In this document: in pieces, positions 1-11,035 of the stretch
Numbering within the stretch: the first letter of the stretch is position 1
Layout: each line of letters begins with the position of its first letter
Source of the DNA: Macrothele yani
Lineage: Eukaryota > Arthropoda > Arachnida > Araneae > Macrothelidae
Direction of reading: 5' to 3'
Length of the DNA stretch: 64,000 bases
NCBI GenBank assembly: GCA_039090855.1
Contig: CM077001.1
Coordinates: 120,282,922-120,346,921 of the forward strand
The notes under the pieces: model-generated
The model's database searches: none
Seen by the model: only the letters and a program-made list of their open reading frames with translations
Told to the model about the DNA's origin: nothing
Made by a program: the position numbers and the translations under genes

Positions 1-2
1 AC

Positions 3-2242
3 AGGAAATGGACATGGAGACATCCAAATGAGACGACAAGTGAAATTGATTTTATTATGTGTAACAAAAAATTCGTCATAGAAGACTGCAGTGTGCTAAA
101 CAAGTTCAACACAGGTAGTGACCATAGATTGGTGAGATGTAAGATGCACCTCAACACTAAACTTGAACGTGGCAAGCTCATAAGACAAACAAAATCTATT
201 GACATAACCAACCTTAAAAAACACCATAATACTTTCAAGTTAGAACTGAAGAACAGATTCTCTGCTTTAGAAGGCCTAACATCGGAAGAAGTGGATATTT
301 CGGAAGTTAACAGAAAAGTAACCAAAGCTCTAATGGAAACAGCAACAAAATTAGCTGGGTCTAAGAACAAGTTGCATGTGAACAAATTATCAGGAAAAAC
401 CAAAATGTTGATGCAAAAAAGAAGAAAGATGAGGACAACTAAAGAAGATGTGACTTCCAAAGTGGAATATATAGAGCTATGCAAGACAACACGAAAAAGT
501 ATCACTGAAGACGTAAGGAAATTCAACTGTGAGCTAGTGAGGAAAGCAATTGAAAACAACCAAAGCCTAAAGATAGCAAAGGGACATCTCAGTAAGGGAA
601 GAAAACAGATTATGGCTCTGAGAAAAGAAGATGGTTCTATAACAAGAAATAGAGGCGAAATTTTGACAAGAGTGAAAGATTTCTACTCCAAATTATATGA
701 AAGGGATGATACATGTACTCCAGACATCATGAAAGGTACCAGAGTTCTTCCAGTCCTCCCAGCAGAAGTTGCTCATGCAATCAAGAACATGAAGCGGGTG
801 AAAGCTCCAGGAGAAGATGGAATTACTATAGACATCATACAAGAAGCAAGTGGAGAAATCGAAACAGTACTCGCCCAAATTTTCACTCGATGCCTTAATG
901 AAGGGAAGATTCCTGAGGATTGGAACAATGCTACAATGATCCTGCTACATAAAAAAGGTGACATTGAGGATCTCAGGAACTACAGACCTATCAGCCTCCT
1001 ATCAGTGGTTTATAAAATCTTCACTAAAGTTCTTTCACACCGCTTGAAGGTAACACTGGACATGGCTCAACCGAGAGAACAAGCTGGATTCAGGAGTGGC
1101 TACAGCACAATAGATCATATCCACGTACTGAGAGAACTAATTGAAAGAGCGAGGGAATATGAACTTCCATTGTGCATGGCTTTTATCGATTATGAAAAAG
1201 CCTTTGATTCGGTGAAACCATCAGCAGTTACCACGGCTCTGAAATCCTGCGGTATTGAAGATGCATACATTAATATTATTAATAACATCTATGAAAATGC
1301 AAGTGCAAAGATTCGGCTGTTTGAAAATACAACACACATAAAAATTGGAAAGGGAGTGAGACAAGGTGACACCATATCTCCGAAGCTCTTTAATGCCACA
1401 TTGGAAAATGTCTTTCAATCACTGAACTGGGAAAACAAAGGGATAAAGATTAATGGAGATTATCTAACCCACCTTCGTTTTGCTGATGACGTAGTCATTT
1501 TTGCAACTACCCCATCAGAGCTGCAGAGTATGATCCAGGAACTTGCTGACAAGAGTAAAGAAGTGGGATTAAAAATGAACTTTCAGAAGACAAAAGTGAT
1601 GTTCAATGCTTTTACAAGAAATGAAGATTTATCGATTGATGGAGAAAACTTGAGATAACAGATACGTATGTTTATCTTGGACAGCAGATATCAAGTGAGG
1701 GTCACATTGATGAAGAAATTAATCGGCGTACAAAACTTGCCTGGAGAGCTTTTGGAAGAAACAGCATAATTTTCAAGAGCAATATGCCATTATGTCTTAA
1801 AAGAAAAGTGTTTGATCAATGCATCCTTCCAGTGCTTACGTATGGTGCAGAGACGTGGACCTTAACTAAAAGAGACATACAAAGGCTGCAGACAACTCAA
1901 AGCAGCATGGAGAGGTGCATGCTTGGTATAACCAGGAGAGATAAGAAGAGAAACTCGTGGATCCGAAAAATGACGAGAGTGGAAGACATCATGATCAGAG
2001 TTAAATCCCTGAAATGGCAATGGGCTGGACATACTGCCAGAAGGACAGACCATAGATGGACAGCCGAAATTTTAGATTGGATTCCAAGGGACAGGAAAAG
2101 ACCCAGAAAAAGACCACATGGGAGATGGGTGGATGAAATTCGTAAATATGCGGGAGTGACATGGAGGAGACTGGCACAAGACAGACCGTTGTGGAGGAAA
2201 CTTGGGGAGACCTTCGTCCAGCAGTGGATTGATAATGGTTGA
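3..2242 (+). pseudogene. RTE endonuclease (tail)-reverse transcriptase polyprotein, frame broken
   Basis: The frame is open from position 3; the first Met at 57 is internal, because WTW and EIDFIM upstream belong to the endonuclease. The endonuclease C-terminal motif GSDHRLVR is at about 114-137. Reverse transcriptase follows, with LLHKKGD near 945, FIDYEKAFDS near 1180-1210 (catalytic Asp), GVRQGDTISP near 1351-1380 and the catalytic FADD box near 1478-1490 (F replaces the commoner Y). The frame ends at 1658. Homology continues in another frame (1784-2242) as the RTE C-terminal domain (LTYGAETW, WAGHTARR, GRWVDEIR). The change of frame lies around 1650-1656, as shown by comparison with the relative at 23755-23800, so a single-base loss is the simplest cause. 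The encoded enzyme would carry out target-primed reverse transcription. Confidence 0.9.
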
Positions 2243-2262
2243 CAATGATGATGATGATGATG
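2243..2262 (+). repeat. (TGATGA)n tail of the RTE LINE
   Basis: A run of TGA/GAT triplets directly follows the LINE stop codon. The same tail ends the RTE copies at 24286-24303 and, in reverse complement, at 10289-10299. Confidence 0.85.
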
Positions 2263-2264
2263 AT

Positions 2265-2476
2265 ACAGTGTGGGAGAAATATTCTTCTCAGAATACGTGG
2301 CCAATACGTCATGATAATTTACCCAGCAATCGGACATCTCTGAGTTTACTGTAATCACTGTTTCACACGTATTATCAATCACATCAGAAAACTTGAAAAT
2401 GTCATCACCCTGAACGGGAATCGAACCCGCATCTCCCGATTGCCGTCCGAGCATGCTAGCCGTTACTCCACCCAGG
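2265..2476 (-). repeat. tRNA-derived SINE, family S1, copy 1
   Basis: Read on the minus strand, a tRNA-like head carries a B box (GGTTCGATTCC, 2418-2428) and a degenerate A box (2456-2474). A body follows that begins GATGACATTTTCAAGTTTTC. The body matches the second copy at 2600-2700 on the opposite strand. The SINE 3' end abuts the triplet tail of the RTE LINE. Confidence 0.75.
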
Positions 2477-2549
2477 ACGACGAAGTCCCAAGTATCTGAG
2501 TGTTAACAGCATCGGAATATTCTCCGACCGCATTCTTAATCGAAGTAAA

Positions 2550-2720
2550 TTGTGCTGCCATCTAGCGTTAATCGGGAGATGTGGGTTCGATTCCCGCTCC
2601 AGCACGATGAAATTTTCAAGTTTTCTGGTCATGTGATTGGTATTACATGCAGAACAGTAATTAAAGTCAATTCAGCGATGTCTGATTGCTGTGTTAATTA
2701 TCATAATCTTCCGTAATGAT
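2550..2720 (+). repeat. tRNA-derived SINE, family S1, copy 2 (head-to-head with copy 1)
   Basis: The B box GGTTCGATTCC is at 2584-2594. The body GATGAAATTTTCAAGTTTTC is homologous to copy 1 but in the opposite orientation, leaving about 70 bp between the two heads. The A-box half of the head is degenerate. Confidence 0.7.
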
Positions 2721-2899
2721 AACAGCAGAGTTTTTAAATTGATAGTTGCCACTTTTCATTTAATTGCGTTTAGAATTTAAAGTGAATAAATTAATTAATT
2801 TCATTTCACCTACAAGGAATGTAACTCCTATATCTTCAGTTTTAAGATTAGTGTTAGCACAGCATTAATGAAGTAGAAGAAGTATATAACGAACCCGTA

Positions 2900-4125
2900 C
2901 ACTGAAGTACCAGAAAAACTGGTACAGAAGAGCATATGCAAAATATAATACATAGCAACGTCACCTATGCGCGTACTTGGTTGCGTCCGCCAGCGCGTAT
3001 ATAAAGCGATAGACATCCGTGCCTGTATATAGAGCTGTTCTCGGCACGCGAATGACAAGTAATAAACGATTTAAGCTATTTTCAACGCGGTGTCATAATT
3101 GGCGCTCGTGAGATGGGCTATAGTATTTCGGAGGTAGAAACGAAGTTCGGATTTTCACGGACGACCATTGCAAGGGTGTACCGTGACTACAAGAATTCCG
3201 GCAAAACCTCCAACCTACGATACCATTGTGGCCGTAAAAAGATATTGAGTGAACGTGACAATCGTCGGCCGTCAAGAATCGTTTCACGCGATAGGCGTGC
3301 AACACTCTCGCAGGTATCATCAGAATTCAATGCTGGAGCCTCAACAAGCATCAACGTCCGGACTGTGCAACGCACCCTGCACGGTATGGGCTTTGGGAGC
3401 CGACGCCGCACTCGAGTCCCCTTGGTGGGTGCACGACACAGAGCTATGCGCCTCACTTGGGCACGGCAACACCGCCACTGGACACTTGATGACTGGAAAG
3501 AAGTAGCCTGGTCTGACGAGTCGCGTTTCCAACTGTATCGGGCAGATGGAAGGATTCGTGTGTGACGCAAACCCCGTGAAGCCATGGATCCCGCCTGTCA
3601 ACAGGGAACTGTACCGGCTGGTGGGGAATCCGTAATGGTATGTGGTGTGTTTAGCAGGACTTCACTGTGACTCCTGGTACGTCTACAAACGTCTGTGACC
3701 GGCCAACGCTATGTACGCATTTTTTCTGACGAGGTACACCCGTTCATGTCCTGCATTCATGCTGATGGGTTGGGCCTGTTTCAAAAGAACAATGCACTTC
3801 CACACAAGTGTCGGGACGCCACGTTATGGTTGGAGGAGCATTCATCTGAGTTTGGGGTGTTGCCATTTCCACCCAAGTCCCCAGATCTGAACGTGATAGA
3901 ACACATTTGGGATACCATGCAACGCGCTATCGAACACAGGAATCCGAGACCTCGGAATATACCCGAATTGTCGAACGCTCTGCAGGAAGTATAGTGTGCA
4001 TTGCCTACAGCATATTTCCAGAAGCTAGTGGAGTCCATGCCCCGTCATATTTCTGCAGTTCTGCGCTCCCGTGGGGAACCTACCAAGTATTAGACTGCTG
4101 TACCAGTTTTTCTGGCACTTCAGTG
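2900..4125 (+). mobile_element. Tc1-like DNA transposon, complete but inactive (1226 bp)
   Basis: The 27-bp terminal inverted repeats at 2900-2926 and 4099-4125 begin CACTGAAG and match at 26 of 27 positions. TA dinucleotides flank both ends (2898-2899 and 4126-4127), the target duplication of the Tc1/mariner superfamily. The interior is a transposase pseudogene on the plus strand. Confidence 0.95.
3052..4093 (+). pseudogene. Tc1-like transposase pseudogene
   Basis: The likely start is the ATG at 3052 (MTSNKRFK). A frame change near 3081, probably an extra T in a T run, leads into the frame that holds the rest. An N-terminal helix-turn-helix/paired-like DNA-binding region runs to about 3420 (GFSRTTIARVYRDY, GRKKILSERDNR). 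The DDE domain follows: WSDESRFQL near 3510 gives the first Asp. The second catalytic Asp is lost (FQKNNALPHK at about 3780 where FQQDNA is usual). The Glu box DLNVIEHIWD is near 3890. In-frame stops are at 3563-3565, 3668-3670 and 3992-3994. The natural end is the TAG at 4091-4093, just before the right terminal repeat. With a frameshift, three stops and a missing catalytic residue the protein cannot function. Confidence 0.93.
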
Positions 4126-4229
4126 TATGTTTTCTTAATTCATAGGCATAATGTTCGGTTCATTATTTTCTTGGGTATAAATAAAGCGCCCGCTCTCACA
4201 CGTAAAATACTCTTCGACATAAATGGAAT

Positions 4230-4470
4230 AAAAGATTTTTTTTCAATCGGATGTTTAGGAGCTAATATATGGAGTAAAATGTATTTTGAATTCGATATCA
4301 TCTGCCCTTACGCCCTCTAGCGGCGAAACTACACATCGTAAAAAAAAAAAAAAAAAAAAACGAAGAGAAGGATCATTATTCGCATATTTCATGTTACCCA
4401 GTGCGAAAAGAATTTTTCAAATCGGACTAATAGTTAGAGAGATATGGTGTCCACAGAATGATGGACAAAT
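4230..4470 (+). repeat. Old interspersed repeat with poly(A), contains an intact reference site
   Basis: The segment contains ACGCCCTCTAGCGGCGAAAC, a 21-nt A run (4340-4360) and AATTTTTCAAATCGGAC (4411-4427). Related copies occur at 10456-11035 and 14651-14715. The copy here is uninterrupted where the latter pair is split by a foldback element. Its class is not recognised. Confidence 0.6.
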
Positions 4471-4724
4471 CGATAACATAAGCAAGATTTTTTTTATTTT
4501 TTTTCACAAAAGACGTGCTAATTACAGTTGATGGGGCAGAAATTTCCCGATTGACTCGTTGCTAATATGGCATACTATGACGGTGTCACGTTGAAAGTCT
4601 CTGTGCTCTGCAGTACTACCCATTCTACAGCTTTTGCTTGCTTATGATATTTGCCAGACCTCATGCGTATTTTTATACCTGTATGGACCATGGCTGTGAC
4701 GTATATGTGCAAATGTATTAATCA

Positions 4725-4760
4725 GAAGGGTTGCGCGGATACTTTTGATCCGATAGTGTA
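4725..4760. other. Possible orphan Tc1/mariner-type terminal repeat
   Basis: Reverse complement reads CACTATCGGATCAAAAGTAT, resembling terminal repeats of Tc1-like MITEs, and a TA follows. No partner repeat was found nearby, so this is only a candidate relic. Confidence 0.25.
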
Positions 4761-4993
4761 ATTGTTGCCCAGGTAAGTCACCGTTTTTCAGCGGAAGAGG
4801 ATCAAGTGATATGTGTGATTGTACTTTTTTTCACGTTGCAGATGAGTATCATCATCAACAAGCACAGAGTGTTGCTGTGCCTTCCGTGCCACCAAGTATG
4901 GGGAAGAAATGCATTATGTGCTGTCACAGCTGACGTTGCGAATCTTCAAAAATAATTCAAAGCTTAATTAAGTTGATCCAGTACCATACACTG

Positions 4994-6218
4994 TAGAGAT
5001 GAGTTAGGGGTTCAAATTTAGGTGTCCAGGCCGGACCAGCTTTATTTGATTACATGTGTTTGCTGAGCCCGTGCCCGGATTCTTGGAAAATTCTGCTTAT
5101 CAAAGCTTGCATTTATGCATTTATACACTGGCCAAAGATATGGCCCAAGCAAGGATTAGTTTAAAAATCATTAGTTTAAAAAGTTTAGTTCAGTTAATCC
5201 ACTATGTTTTTAGAAATACTACGCATAAAGCCAAATGTTCTAAAATGTGGATTTGAAAATAAATAAATAATCAACGTGCCCTTCGACCGTATCAGGGGAA
5301 TCAGTAATTTTGGTAAAAGCTGAAGAAAAAAAAATCGTTGAGAAACAAAAAATTCCATTCGTTATTTCTTTTTGATTTCTAAATTTACTTTTATTTTGTA
5401 TAAACTGCATCATAAAACGTACAACGCCGTACAGACAGTTGCAAGTGTTTGAAATTTTGACTCTAGAAAACTAATTTTTGCAATATAATTTACATGTATG
5501 CTAATTGGTAAAGGTAGTTTAGAATAATGTAGTACAATATAAAAAAAAAAGCATGTAGGGAAATTTCCAAAATTAAAAAAAAAAAAAAAAAAGAACGTAA
5601 AAGCGTTCCAGACCAGATTATTCTGCATTTTGTAACATTAACAAATCTTTGCGCTTAATAATATAATAATCACAATATTATCATATGTGTGTGCAGCTTC
5701 CAGATCAAGTTCATCATGAAAAAAGAGAGAGAGAATTGCATCCAATGCCTCAGCGCTTCAACTTGATCTTCTTTTCTCTAAAACTCGACCTGTTGCACTA
5801 AAAACCAACCTCACCCAAAAAAAAGTCGCGGGAGTGAGGAAATTTAAAAAAATAAATAACAATACTCCTAACTGCACAATTTTGGAAATTAATACATCAT
5901 TTTAAAGATAAGATTCTTGATTTTTAATAAAATACAAAAAATGGGAATGTGATTTTTCCCCAGTTTTTCGATACCAGACCTCCTTAAACTAATCCTTGCT
6001 TGGGCCATAGTTTTGGACAATGCGTAATGCAAGTCTTGCTAAAAAAATTTGTCTTGCAATGGCAGCTAGATTAGGAAATTGAAAATCCTTCCACCATGGT
6101 AACAAATCCACAATGAAATTCAACACGTGTAATTCAACCGGGCTCGTAATTACACGTGTTGAATTAATTACAGTAATGAAATTCAAGACGTGTAATTCCG
6201 AGCCCGAGCTCATCTCTA
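4994..6218. mobile_element. Non-autonomous hAT-type element with 8-bp TSD (1225 bp)
   Basis: Both ends read TAGAGATGAG inward (4994-5003 and, inverted, 6209-6218). The flanks ATACACTG (4986-4993) and ATGCACTG (6219-6226) form an 8-bp duplication with one mismatch, the hAT hallmark. The interior is AT-rich, has an A run at 5575-5591 and encodes no transposase. Subterminal 'GAGCCCG' motifs recur near both ends, as in the related element at 14716-16247. Confidence 0.8.
6117..6197. repeat. Palindromic ACACGTGT cluster inside the hAT element
   Basis: AATTCAACACGTGTAATT (6117-6134) is followed 13 nt later by its exact reverse complement (6148-6165). A third, slightly changed copy lies at 6180-6197. 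They sit just inside the right terminus and could be subterminal transposase-binding repeats; that role is inferred only. Confidence 0.7.
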
Positions 6219-6344
6219 ATGCACTGATTTGCAATCGGAATGAAGCGAACTGGCGGAATATATCTCTCTGATATTCTCAACAAATTGCAAGGAGGCGACC
6301 ATTAAACTACAAAGAAAATTTTCTACGATTGAAAAATTCAAGTT

Positions 6345-7183
6345 CCTGTACTACTGTAACCTGGACATCGATATTTATCAGAAGTCCAGTAGCCATTTTA
6401 GAGATAGTGAATTATAGTCATTTTCCTCCAATTTCCCGCCATTTTGATGAGCAGGCCGACTGTTGAAGTACGCTCTTTCTCACGCATCCCAACAGATGGG
6501 GCGTTAAATTTATGGTTTCGTGGATGTGAGAAGAGGAGAACAGGACATTATTGCTTTTCAACCGTCCCAGGCAAGGGGAGGGAGTTGTTTCGTGGGCACT
6601 TTCATGCGAGGTAGTAAGAAAAGGGGACTGGGAATCCAATTAAGTAACTTTGCGTCTTCAGAGAGAAGGTACTTTTAAGGAGTGTCCGCGCTTTCTTGGA
6701 AGGCGTTGGACTTCACTCTTCGACAAGGGGAACTTTTTTGGGTGGTTTTCTCAGCAAGAGGACGTCGCACTAGGTGGCAGGGGATTCGGTGGAAAGGAGC
6801 CGAGAGAGGAGGTGAGAAATCTTGCCGGTCAGTGGGAATTAGGGGAAATGTGGAGAATCGACGGAGAATGAGAAGGTACAAAGCAAACACTGGTAGGGAG
6901 AAAAAGGGCAATTCGCGTGCTAATGATAGTATAGAGAAGGAACGAAAATGATGGTTAATGCTTGGAGACATTCCACAGGACATTTGAATAAACATCTTCC
7001 TCACTGTAAGAGCAACGTTTAACTATAGTCGATTTTATTTATACTTTGTATTTTATTTATCTGCTCCGATCCGGAGAAATACGGGTTAAACCCCGATACA
7101 TGCAGAACTTGTTGCAAACGGAGCATCAAACGAACCCTTCACACAGGGCGCTGTAATATAACTCAGCACCAAGCCCTGAAACA
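6345..7183 (+). repeat. Dispersed 0.8-kb repeat, copy A
   Basis: The sequence is homologous, in reverse complement, to 28560-29265. Shared landmarks include GTAGCCATTTT, GGACATTATTGCTTTTCA, ATCTGCTCC and the end ACTCAGCACCAAGCCCTG. No open frame is conserved between the two copies, so this is an unclassified moderately old repeat rather than a gene. Confidence 0.7.
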
Positions 7184-7438
7184 CTATACAGCTACTTACC
7201 GTGGCGTATTTCCAACTTTAGTAGCAATATTATGTTACGATGTTATTTCAATGTCCTATTGTTTATGCTTTGTTGCAACTCATTGAGGAAAATACGAAGC
7301 AAATGAATAGTTGAGAAAATTATAGTCTCAAATTGTTTATTAACTTGTTCGTTATGCGTGCAGGATGTTCCGGATTGATCTCATGTGAGCATTATTACTT
7401 AACGTTTCTGTCCTCTCACTGCCTGTTTCATTACTCAA

Positions 7439-7700
7439 CTAGCTCATAGCCCGTGAGTGCTATGCACGGGTGAAAAAGCTGTGGCTGAAATTTTTATAAC
7501 ACGAATCGTAAAATACATGTACATAAATGTAATAAACGGTTGAATTATCAATGGGCAGTCTAAGATAGGTCTGCGATTAGCTCTACCTTCGTTCAAGTTA
7601 TGCAAAGTATTAGATTGGTTTGCACGCAATCGCCTTTGTCGTTCTCTATTCAAGCGACGTTTTATTTCAGCTTTATGTTCTTCCATCTCGCACTACAAAA
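7439..7700 (-). mobile_element. Helitron-like 3' terminus
   Basis: On the minus strand a 6-bp-stem hairpin (CCCGTG...CACGGG, 7450-7470) is followed by CTATGAG, then CTAG at 7442-7439 and a T. This is the CTRR|T ending plus subterminal hairpin of Helitrons. A short minus-strand frame (7444-7686) begins with a basic RERQRR-type segment. It resembles the basic N-termini of some Helitron proteins but is too short to assign. The 5' end was not found, and the hAT element at 7817 may interrupt it. Confidence 0.5.
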
Positions 7701-7816
7701 AAATTCCACGGAGCCAATATTCTTTTAAATTTCCATCACAGTGAATCAAAGCTACTCCTGCAGTTACTTTCTTAGAAATTTACTTGTTCCTTTTTATGAA
7801 ATACAATAACGCTGAT

Positions 7817-8385
7817 CATGGGCGCCTGCAGGAAATTTTTCAAGAGGGGTTAAGTGTTTTTAATTAAGTTTTGGCTCATATGTAGAAAACAGTAATTCGT
7901 GAAAATGAAAGACTAATACCATTACTACTACTTACTTACTACACTAGAAAACTGCTTCTACTATTATTAGTATTATTATTATTAATAATTGATGCTGCTC
8001 TTGAAGAAAGTGTATGTTAGTAATAGTCATGTATTATCATGTACATTGGTAACTGTTTTCAAAATAATGAACAGTGTCGAGCAGGGCCACGCCAAGCCTT
8101 TTAAGTTCAGCACACACCACCCTGAGCGGAACTTGTTTGGGCGTACTACCTTACGGTTTGCTGGGTTTTCCGCTTTCACGTTATCGTTTTCCAATTCCAA
8201 ATTTCCAAAAAAATTGGGATATTAAACTAAACGCCTCAAACTCCATCTTTCCTTGTGGTCCAGTTCTGTGAGTGTAAAAAAAAAGAGTAATAAATAAAAT
8301 AAAATTAAATAGATTAAAATAAAGGGAAAAATAATTCTACAGGGGGGTCAAGTGACCCCTGTGACCTCCCCTTTCGGCGCCCATG
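7817..8385. mobile_element. Short hAT-type element, perfect 10-bp TIR and 8-bp TSD (569 bp)
   Basis: Termini are CATGGGCGCC and its exact reverse complement. ACGCTGAT is present on both sides (7809-7816 and 8386-8393). Subterminal G/C-runs (AGAGGGG, CAGGGGGGTC) are typical of this hAT group. There is no coding capacity. A 16-bp host motif, TTCCTTTTTATGAAAT, also occurs on both flanks (about 7787 and 8393). Confidence 0.88.
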
Positions 8386-8393
8386 ACGCTGAT

Positions 8394-8815
8394 TCCTTTT
8401 TATGAAATTACTCTGGAATGTGAAAAAAATGAAATAAAACATGACATAGCACCTATGTAACAAAAAAAAAAAAAAAACGTCGCTGACAGTTGTGCGAGCA
8501 CGTGTGTGTTGCCACAGATGAAGTCGTTTGCCTTACTAACTTTATTTTATTTTCCGGTATTCTTCTTGATTTTACGTTTCGTGTGATAGCCGTGAGATTT
8601 ATAGTTCCGATTCCGGCCACTTGATAAAAGCAGATGGCGCTGCAAAAACTGAAAGTCGTCAGAGCATTAGGGACAGACGTAGCCCATTATATGGATTTTA
8701 TTTTTCGTTCTCTCGTATGTACCATCTACTTTCACGCAACATTTCATAATGTTTCACTATCCTGGTCTCCAAGCACCCTACCAAAGAAATGCTTCTTCTC
8801 CTACCTTCATTTCTC

Positions 8816-8850
<35 letters not shown>

Positions 8851-9437
8851 GAAAGAGTAAAAGTAAGGCTACCAGTCATACACGTCTATAAGAATTTTAA
8901 TAAAAGTATACACAAATTTGTCTGCATTTTTTCGGCAAATGTATCAAAAATATTTTCAAAATCAATATGATTGAAAACATTTTGTTCAAAACAATGTTGA
9001 TTAGTTTAATTTTTTTTTGAGACAAATACTGCGAAGGTAGTTTTCTTTTATCATTTTAAAGACAGAGGAAACCTTATCGCCAGGGGCTTTACTAATAGAC
9101 AATGTTAAATAAATCCTTAATATAAATTCGCCTAAAAAACTTGTTTATACTCAATAATAACGTTCCATATGAATTTATAATGAGTAAGTATAATTTATAG
9201 TATAAATTTGCAATCGCTTATTTTATTTTTGAATAATAATTTAAGGCAATAGTATACTTTTTCTTCAGATTCTTCAATATTAACGTCATTATGAAAGTCT
9301 GTTAGAGTTCTACTAATGTCAGCAAATTTTTCATTTTAAAACTAGGTACGTCCGCAAAAAATATTTTAAGCCGGTCATTAATTGAACTATATATAGTTTC
9401 GGATCCTAGATAATAATTCTTGAATTAATTGTCGCAA
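8394..9437. other. No gene seen; AT-rich with a (CT)n microsatellite
   Basis: Contains an A run at 8462-8476 and a (CT)n/(TCTG)n tract at 8814-8851. No convincing open frame, splice pattern or RNA gene was recognised. Confidence 0.6.
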
Positions 9438-9645
9438 TTTTTTTTTTTTATTGGAGGTTTAACGACCACCGTGAGCAACTCAATAGGCTATAAGCAGTCG
9501 CCCGTCGTCACTGGTTCCAGGGAAGGGAGAGAGCCAGTGCCGTAAGACAAACACAACATCCATGCCTCACCGGGATCCGAACCCGAACCCCGTTCGGACG
9601 AATGATCAGAGGCCATCGCTTAGACCACTGAACCACCGGGGCGGC
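9438..9645 (-). repeat. tRNA-derived SINE, family S2, full copy
   Basis: On the minus strand the head holds an A box (GGTTCAGTGGTCTAAGCG) and a B box (GGTTCGGATCCC). A body ending GGTGGTCGTTAAACCTCC and a poly(A) tail (T run at 9439-9450 on the plus strand) follow. A short CGCAA(A)TTT duplication flanks it. Partial relatives are at 9797-9927, 29325-29386 and 52900-53012. Confidence 0.8.
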
Positions 9646-9796
9646 CGCAAATTTTGTAAAATACATTAATTTTTAAATGATTCCGTCCATTTAAAACTAC
9701 CTCATTGCTTTTCAATTCATCAAAACATTCCCATACTCTTTGGATCCTCCGCGAGACTACTGTACTTTTCATATTTATCCTTTGATAAATTTAGAG

Positions 9797-9927
9797 TTTT
9801 TTTTGTTTTGTTTTTTTTCAAATTTCGGAATTTAACGGTAACCGTGATCAACTCTATGGGCTATAAGCAGTCGCCTATCCTTAGTTCTAATTTGAGGCTA
9901 CTGATTCCAGGAAGGGGAAAGAGCCCT
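9797..9927 (-). repeat. SINE family S2, headless fragment
   Basis: Shares the body motifs TTTAACGGTAACCGTGATCA and GGCTATAAGCAGTCGCC with the copy at 9438-9645. It begins at a T run and lacks the tRNA head. Confidence 0.7.
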
Positions 9928-10288
9928 TTTTTCTTTATAAATTCTGTTAGACTTTCTTAAAGATGCCTAGCAAATTGCACTCATTGATATCAGTTCTCCA
10001 AAGATTTGCACTTCACTTTTTCTTTTCCCTCATTAGAAAGTAGCTGACAATGATAGAACTATGGGAAGCGGGTTATGGTTGGCCATAGAGAAGTGCATTC
10101 TGAGTGCGACAGGTTTTAACAGTTTGGCGTTGAGCTTTGCCTCCATTTGTGATAGAAGAAATGGAAAGTTCATTGCAAATAGAATGCAACACAATCCGAT
10201 TTCTACAAAAATTTTGTGCCGTTCTCACATGTTACCTGACTCTTGCCTACTACACAGGAACGGGCACGGCACACACACACGCACGCAC

Positions 10289-10395
10289 GCATCATCATCA
10301 TTGTCAACCATTATCAATCCACTGCTGGATGAAGGTCTCCTCAAATTTCTCCCACATCTGTCTTCATGCTTTGCCACCAGGGAGCATAAGTACAA
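10289..10395 (-). mobile_element. RTE LINE 3' scrap
   Basis: The minus strand matches the last coding bases and (TGA)n tail of the LINE at 2200-2262. The plus strand reads ATCATCATCATTGTCAACC and then CCACTGCTGGATGAAGG. It is 5'-truncated to about 0.1 kb. Confidence 0.8.
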
Positions 10396-10455
10396 ATTTC
10401 TGTTTTTTAATATGTTTACCAGGCACGCAAATGTTTTCTACGGCGTCTGACTACG

Positions 10456-11035
10456 ATTTTTTTTTTTTTTTTTTTTTTTAGTTTGAGTTTTAGAAGCGAA
10501 GATATTGCAAACCATTGATTGGAGATACCACGGAGTTTTAAAAGTGAAGATACCATTGCAAACATGTTGAAAACAGGAATATGCTCTTACGCCCCCTGGT
10601 GGGTAAAGATTTTGTTACAAAATATTGCAAAATGCATGAAACATATTCATCGTCGTGACTTTCATCTAACGCAAAAATATTTTTTTTAATTGGATTTTTT
10701 AGAAGCCAAGATTTCCGAGAAAATACAATACATATTTAGCACCCCCTGCCTCCTCCCAGTGATGACAGTTTGCATTTATTTCAAACAGAAATCACGTGAA
10801 CAGGTCTTCATGGTAAAAGGTATCGGAAGGTATAAAGAATATTCTTAATCTATTTTTTTTTTTTTTTTTTTTTTTCGAAACAACGAACCGATTTTGTACA
10901 GTAAAATATATTTTGGGTTTAAGAGCACGTGAATTTACGACCCCTAGTGGCGAGGTTATGCATCGGAAAAGAGATCCAAGCCCTTGAAGCGTCGTTGTCA
11001 CAATTCAAGCTTTCAACAGCAAAAGGAATTCTTCT
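10456..11035 (+). repeat. Three degenerate tandem units of the old interspersed repeat
   Basis: Units start after T runs (10458-10479, about 10680, 10853-10875) and each carries a CGCCCCCTGG / CACCCCCTGC / CGACCCCTAG motif and an AGAAGC.AAGAT segment. The last unit runs into the left edge of a foldback element, and its continuation resumes at 14651 on the other side. Confidence 0.6.

Larger units (their letters stand above)
1..2262 (+). mobile_element. RTE-clade LINE, 5' part outside the window
   Basis: The sequence is a non-LTR retrotransposon copy. It enters the window inside its endonuclease domain, runs through reverse transcriptase and a C-terminal domain, and ends within 20 bp of the stop codon in a (TGATGA)-type simple tail at 2243-2262. 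A very short 3' UTR ending in a short tandem repeat is typical of the RTE clade. Two 5'-truncated relatives lie at 23637-24303 (+) and 10289-10395 (-), so the family is dispersed in this genome. The copy is disabled by a frame break near 1652. Confidence 0.9.

Noticed and set aside
2400..2476. Functional tRNA gene
   Set aside because: B box is good but the acceptor stem does not pair and a SINE body follows. It is a SINE head.
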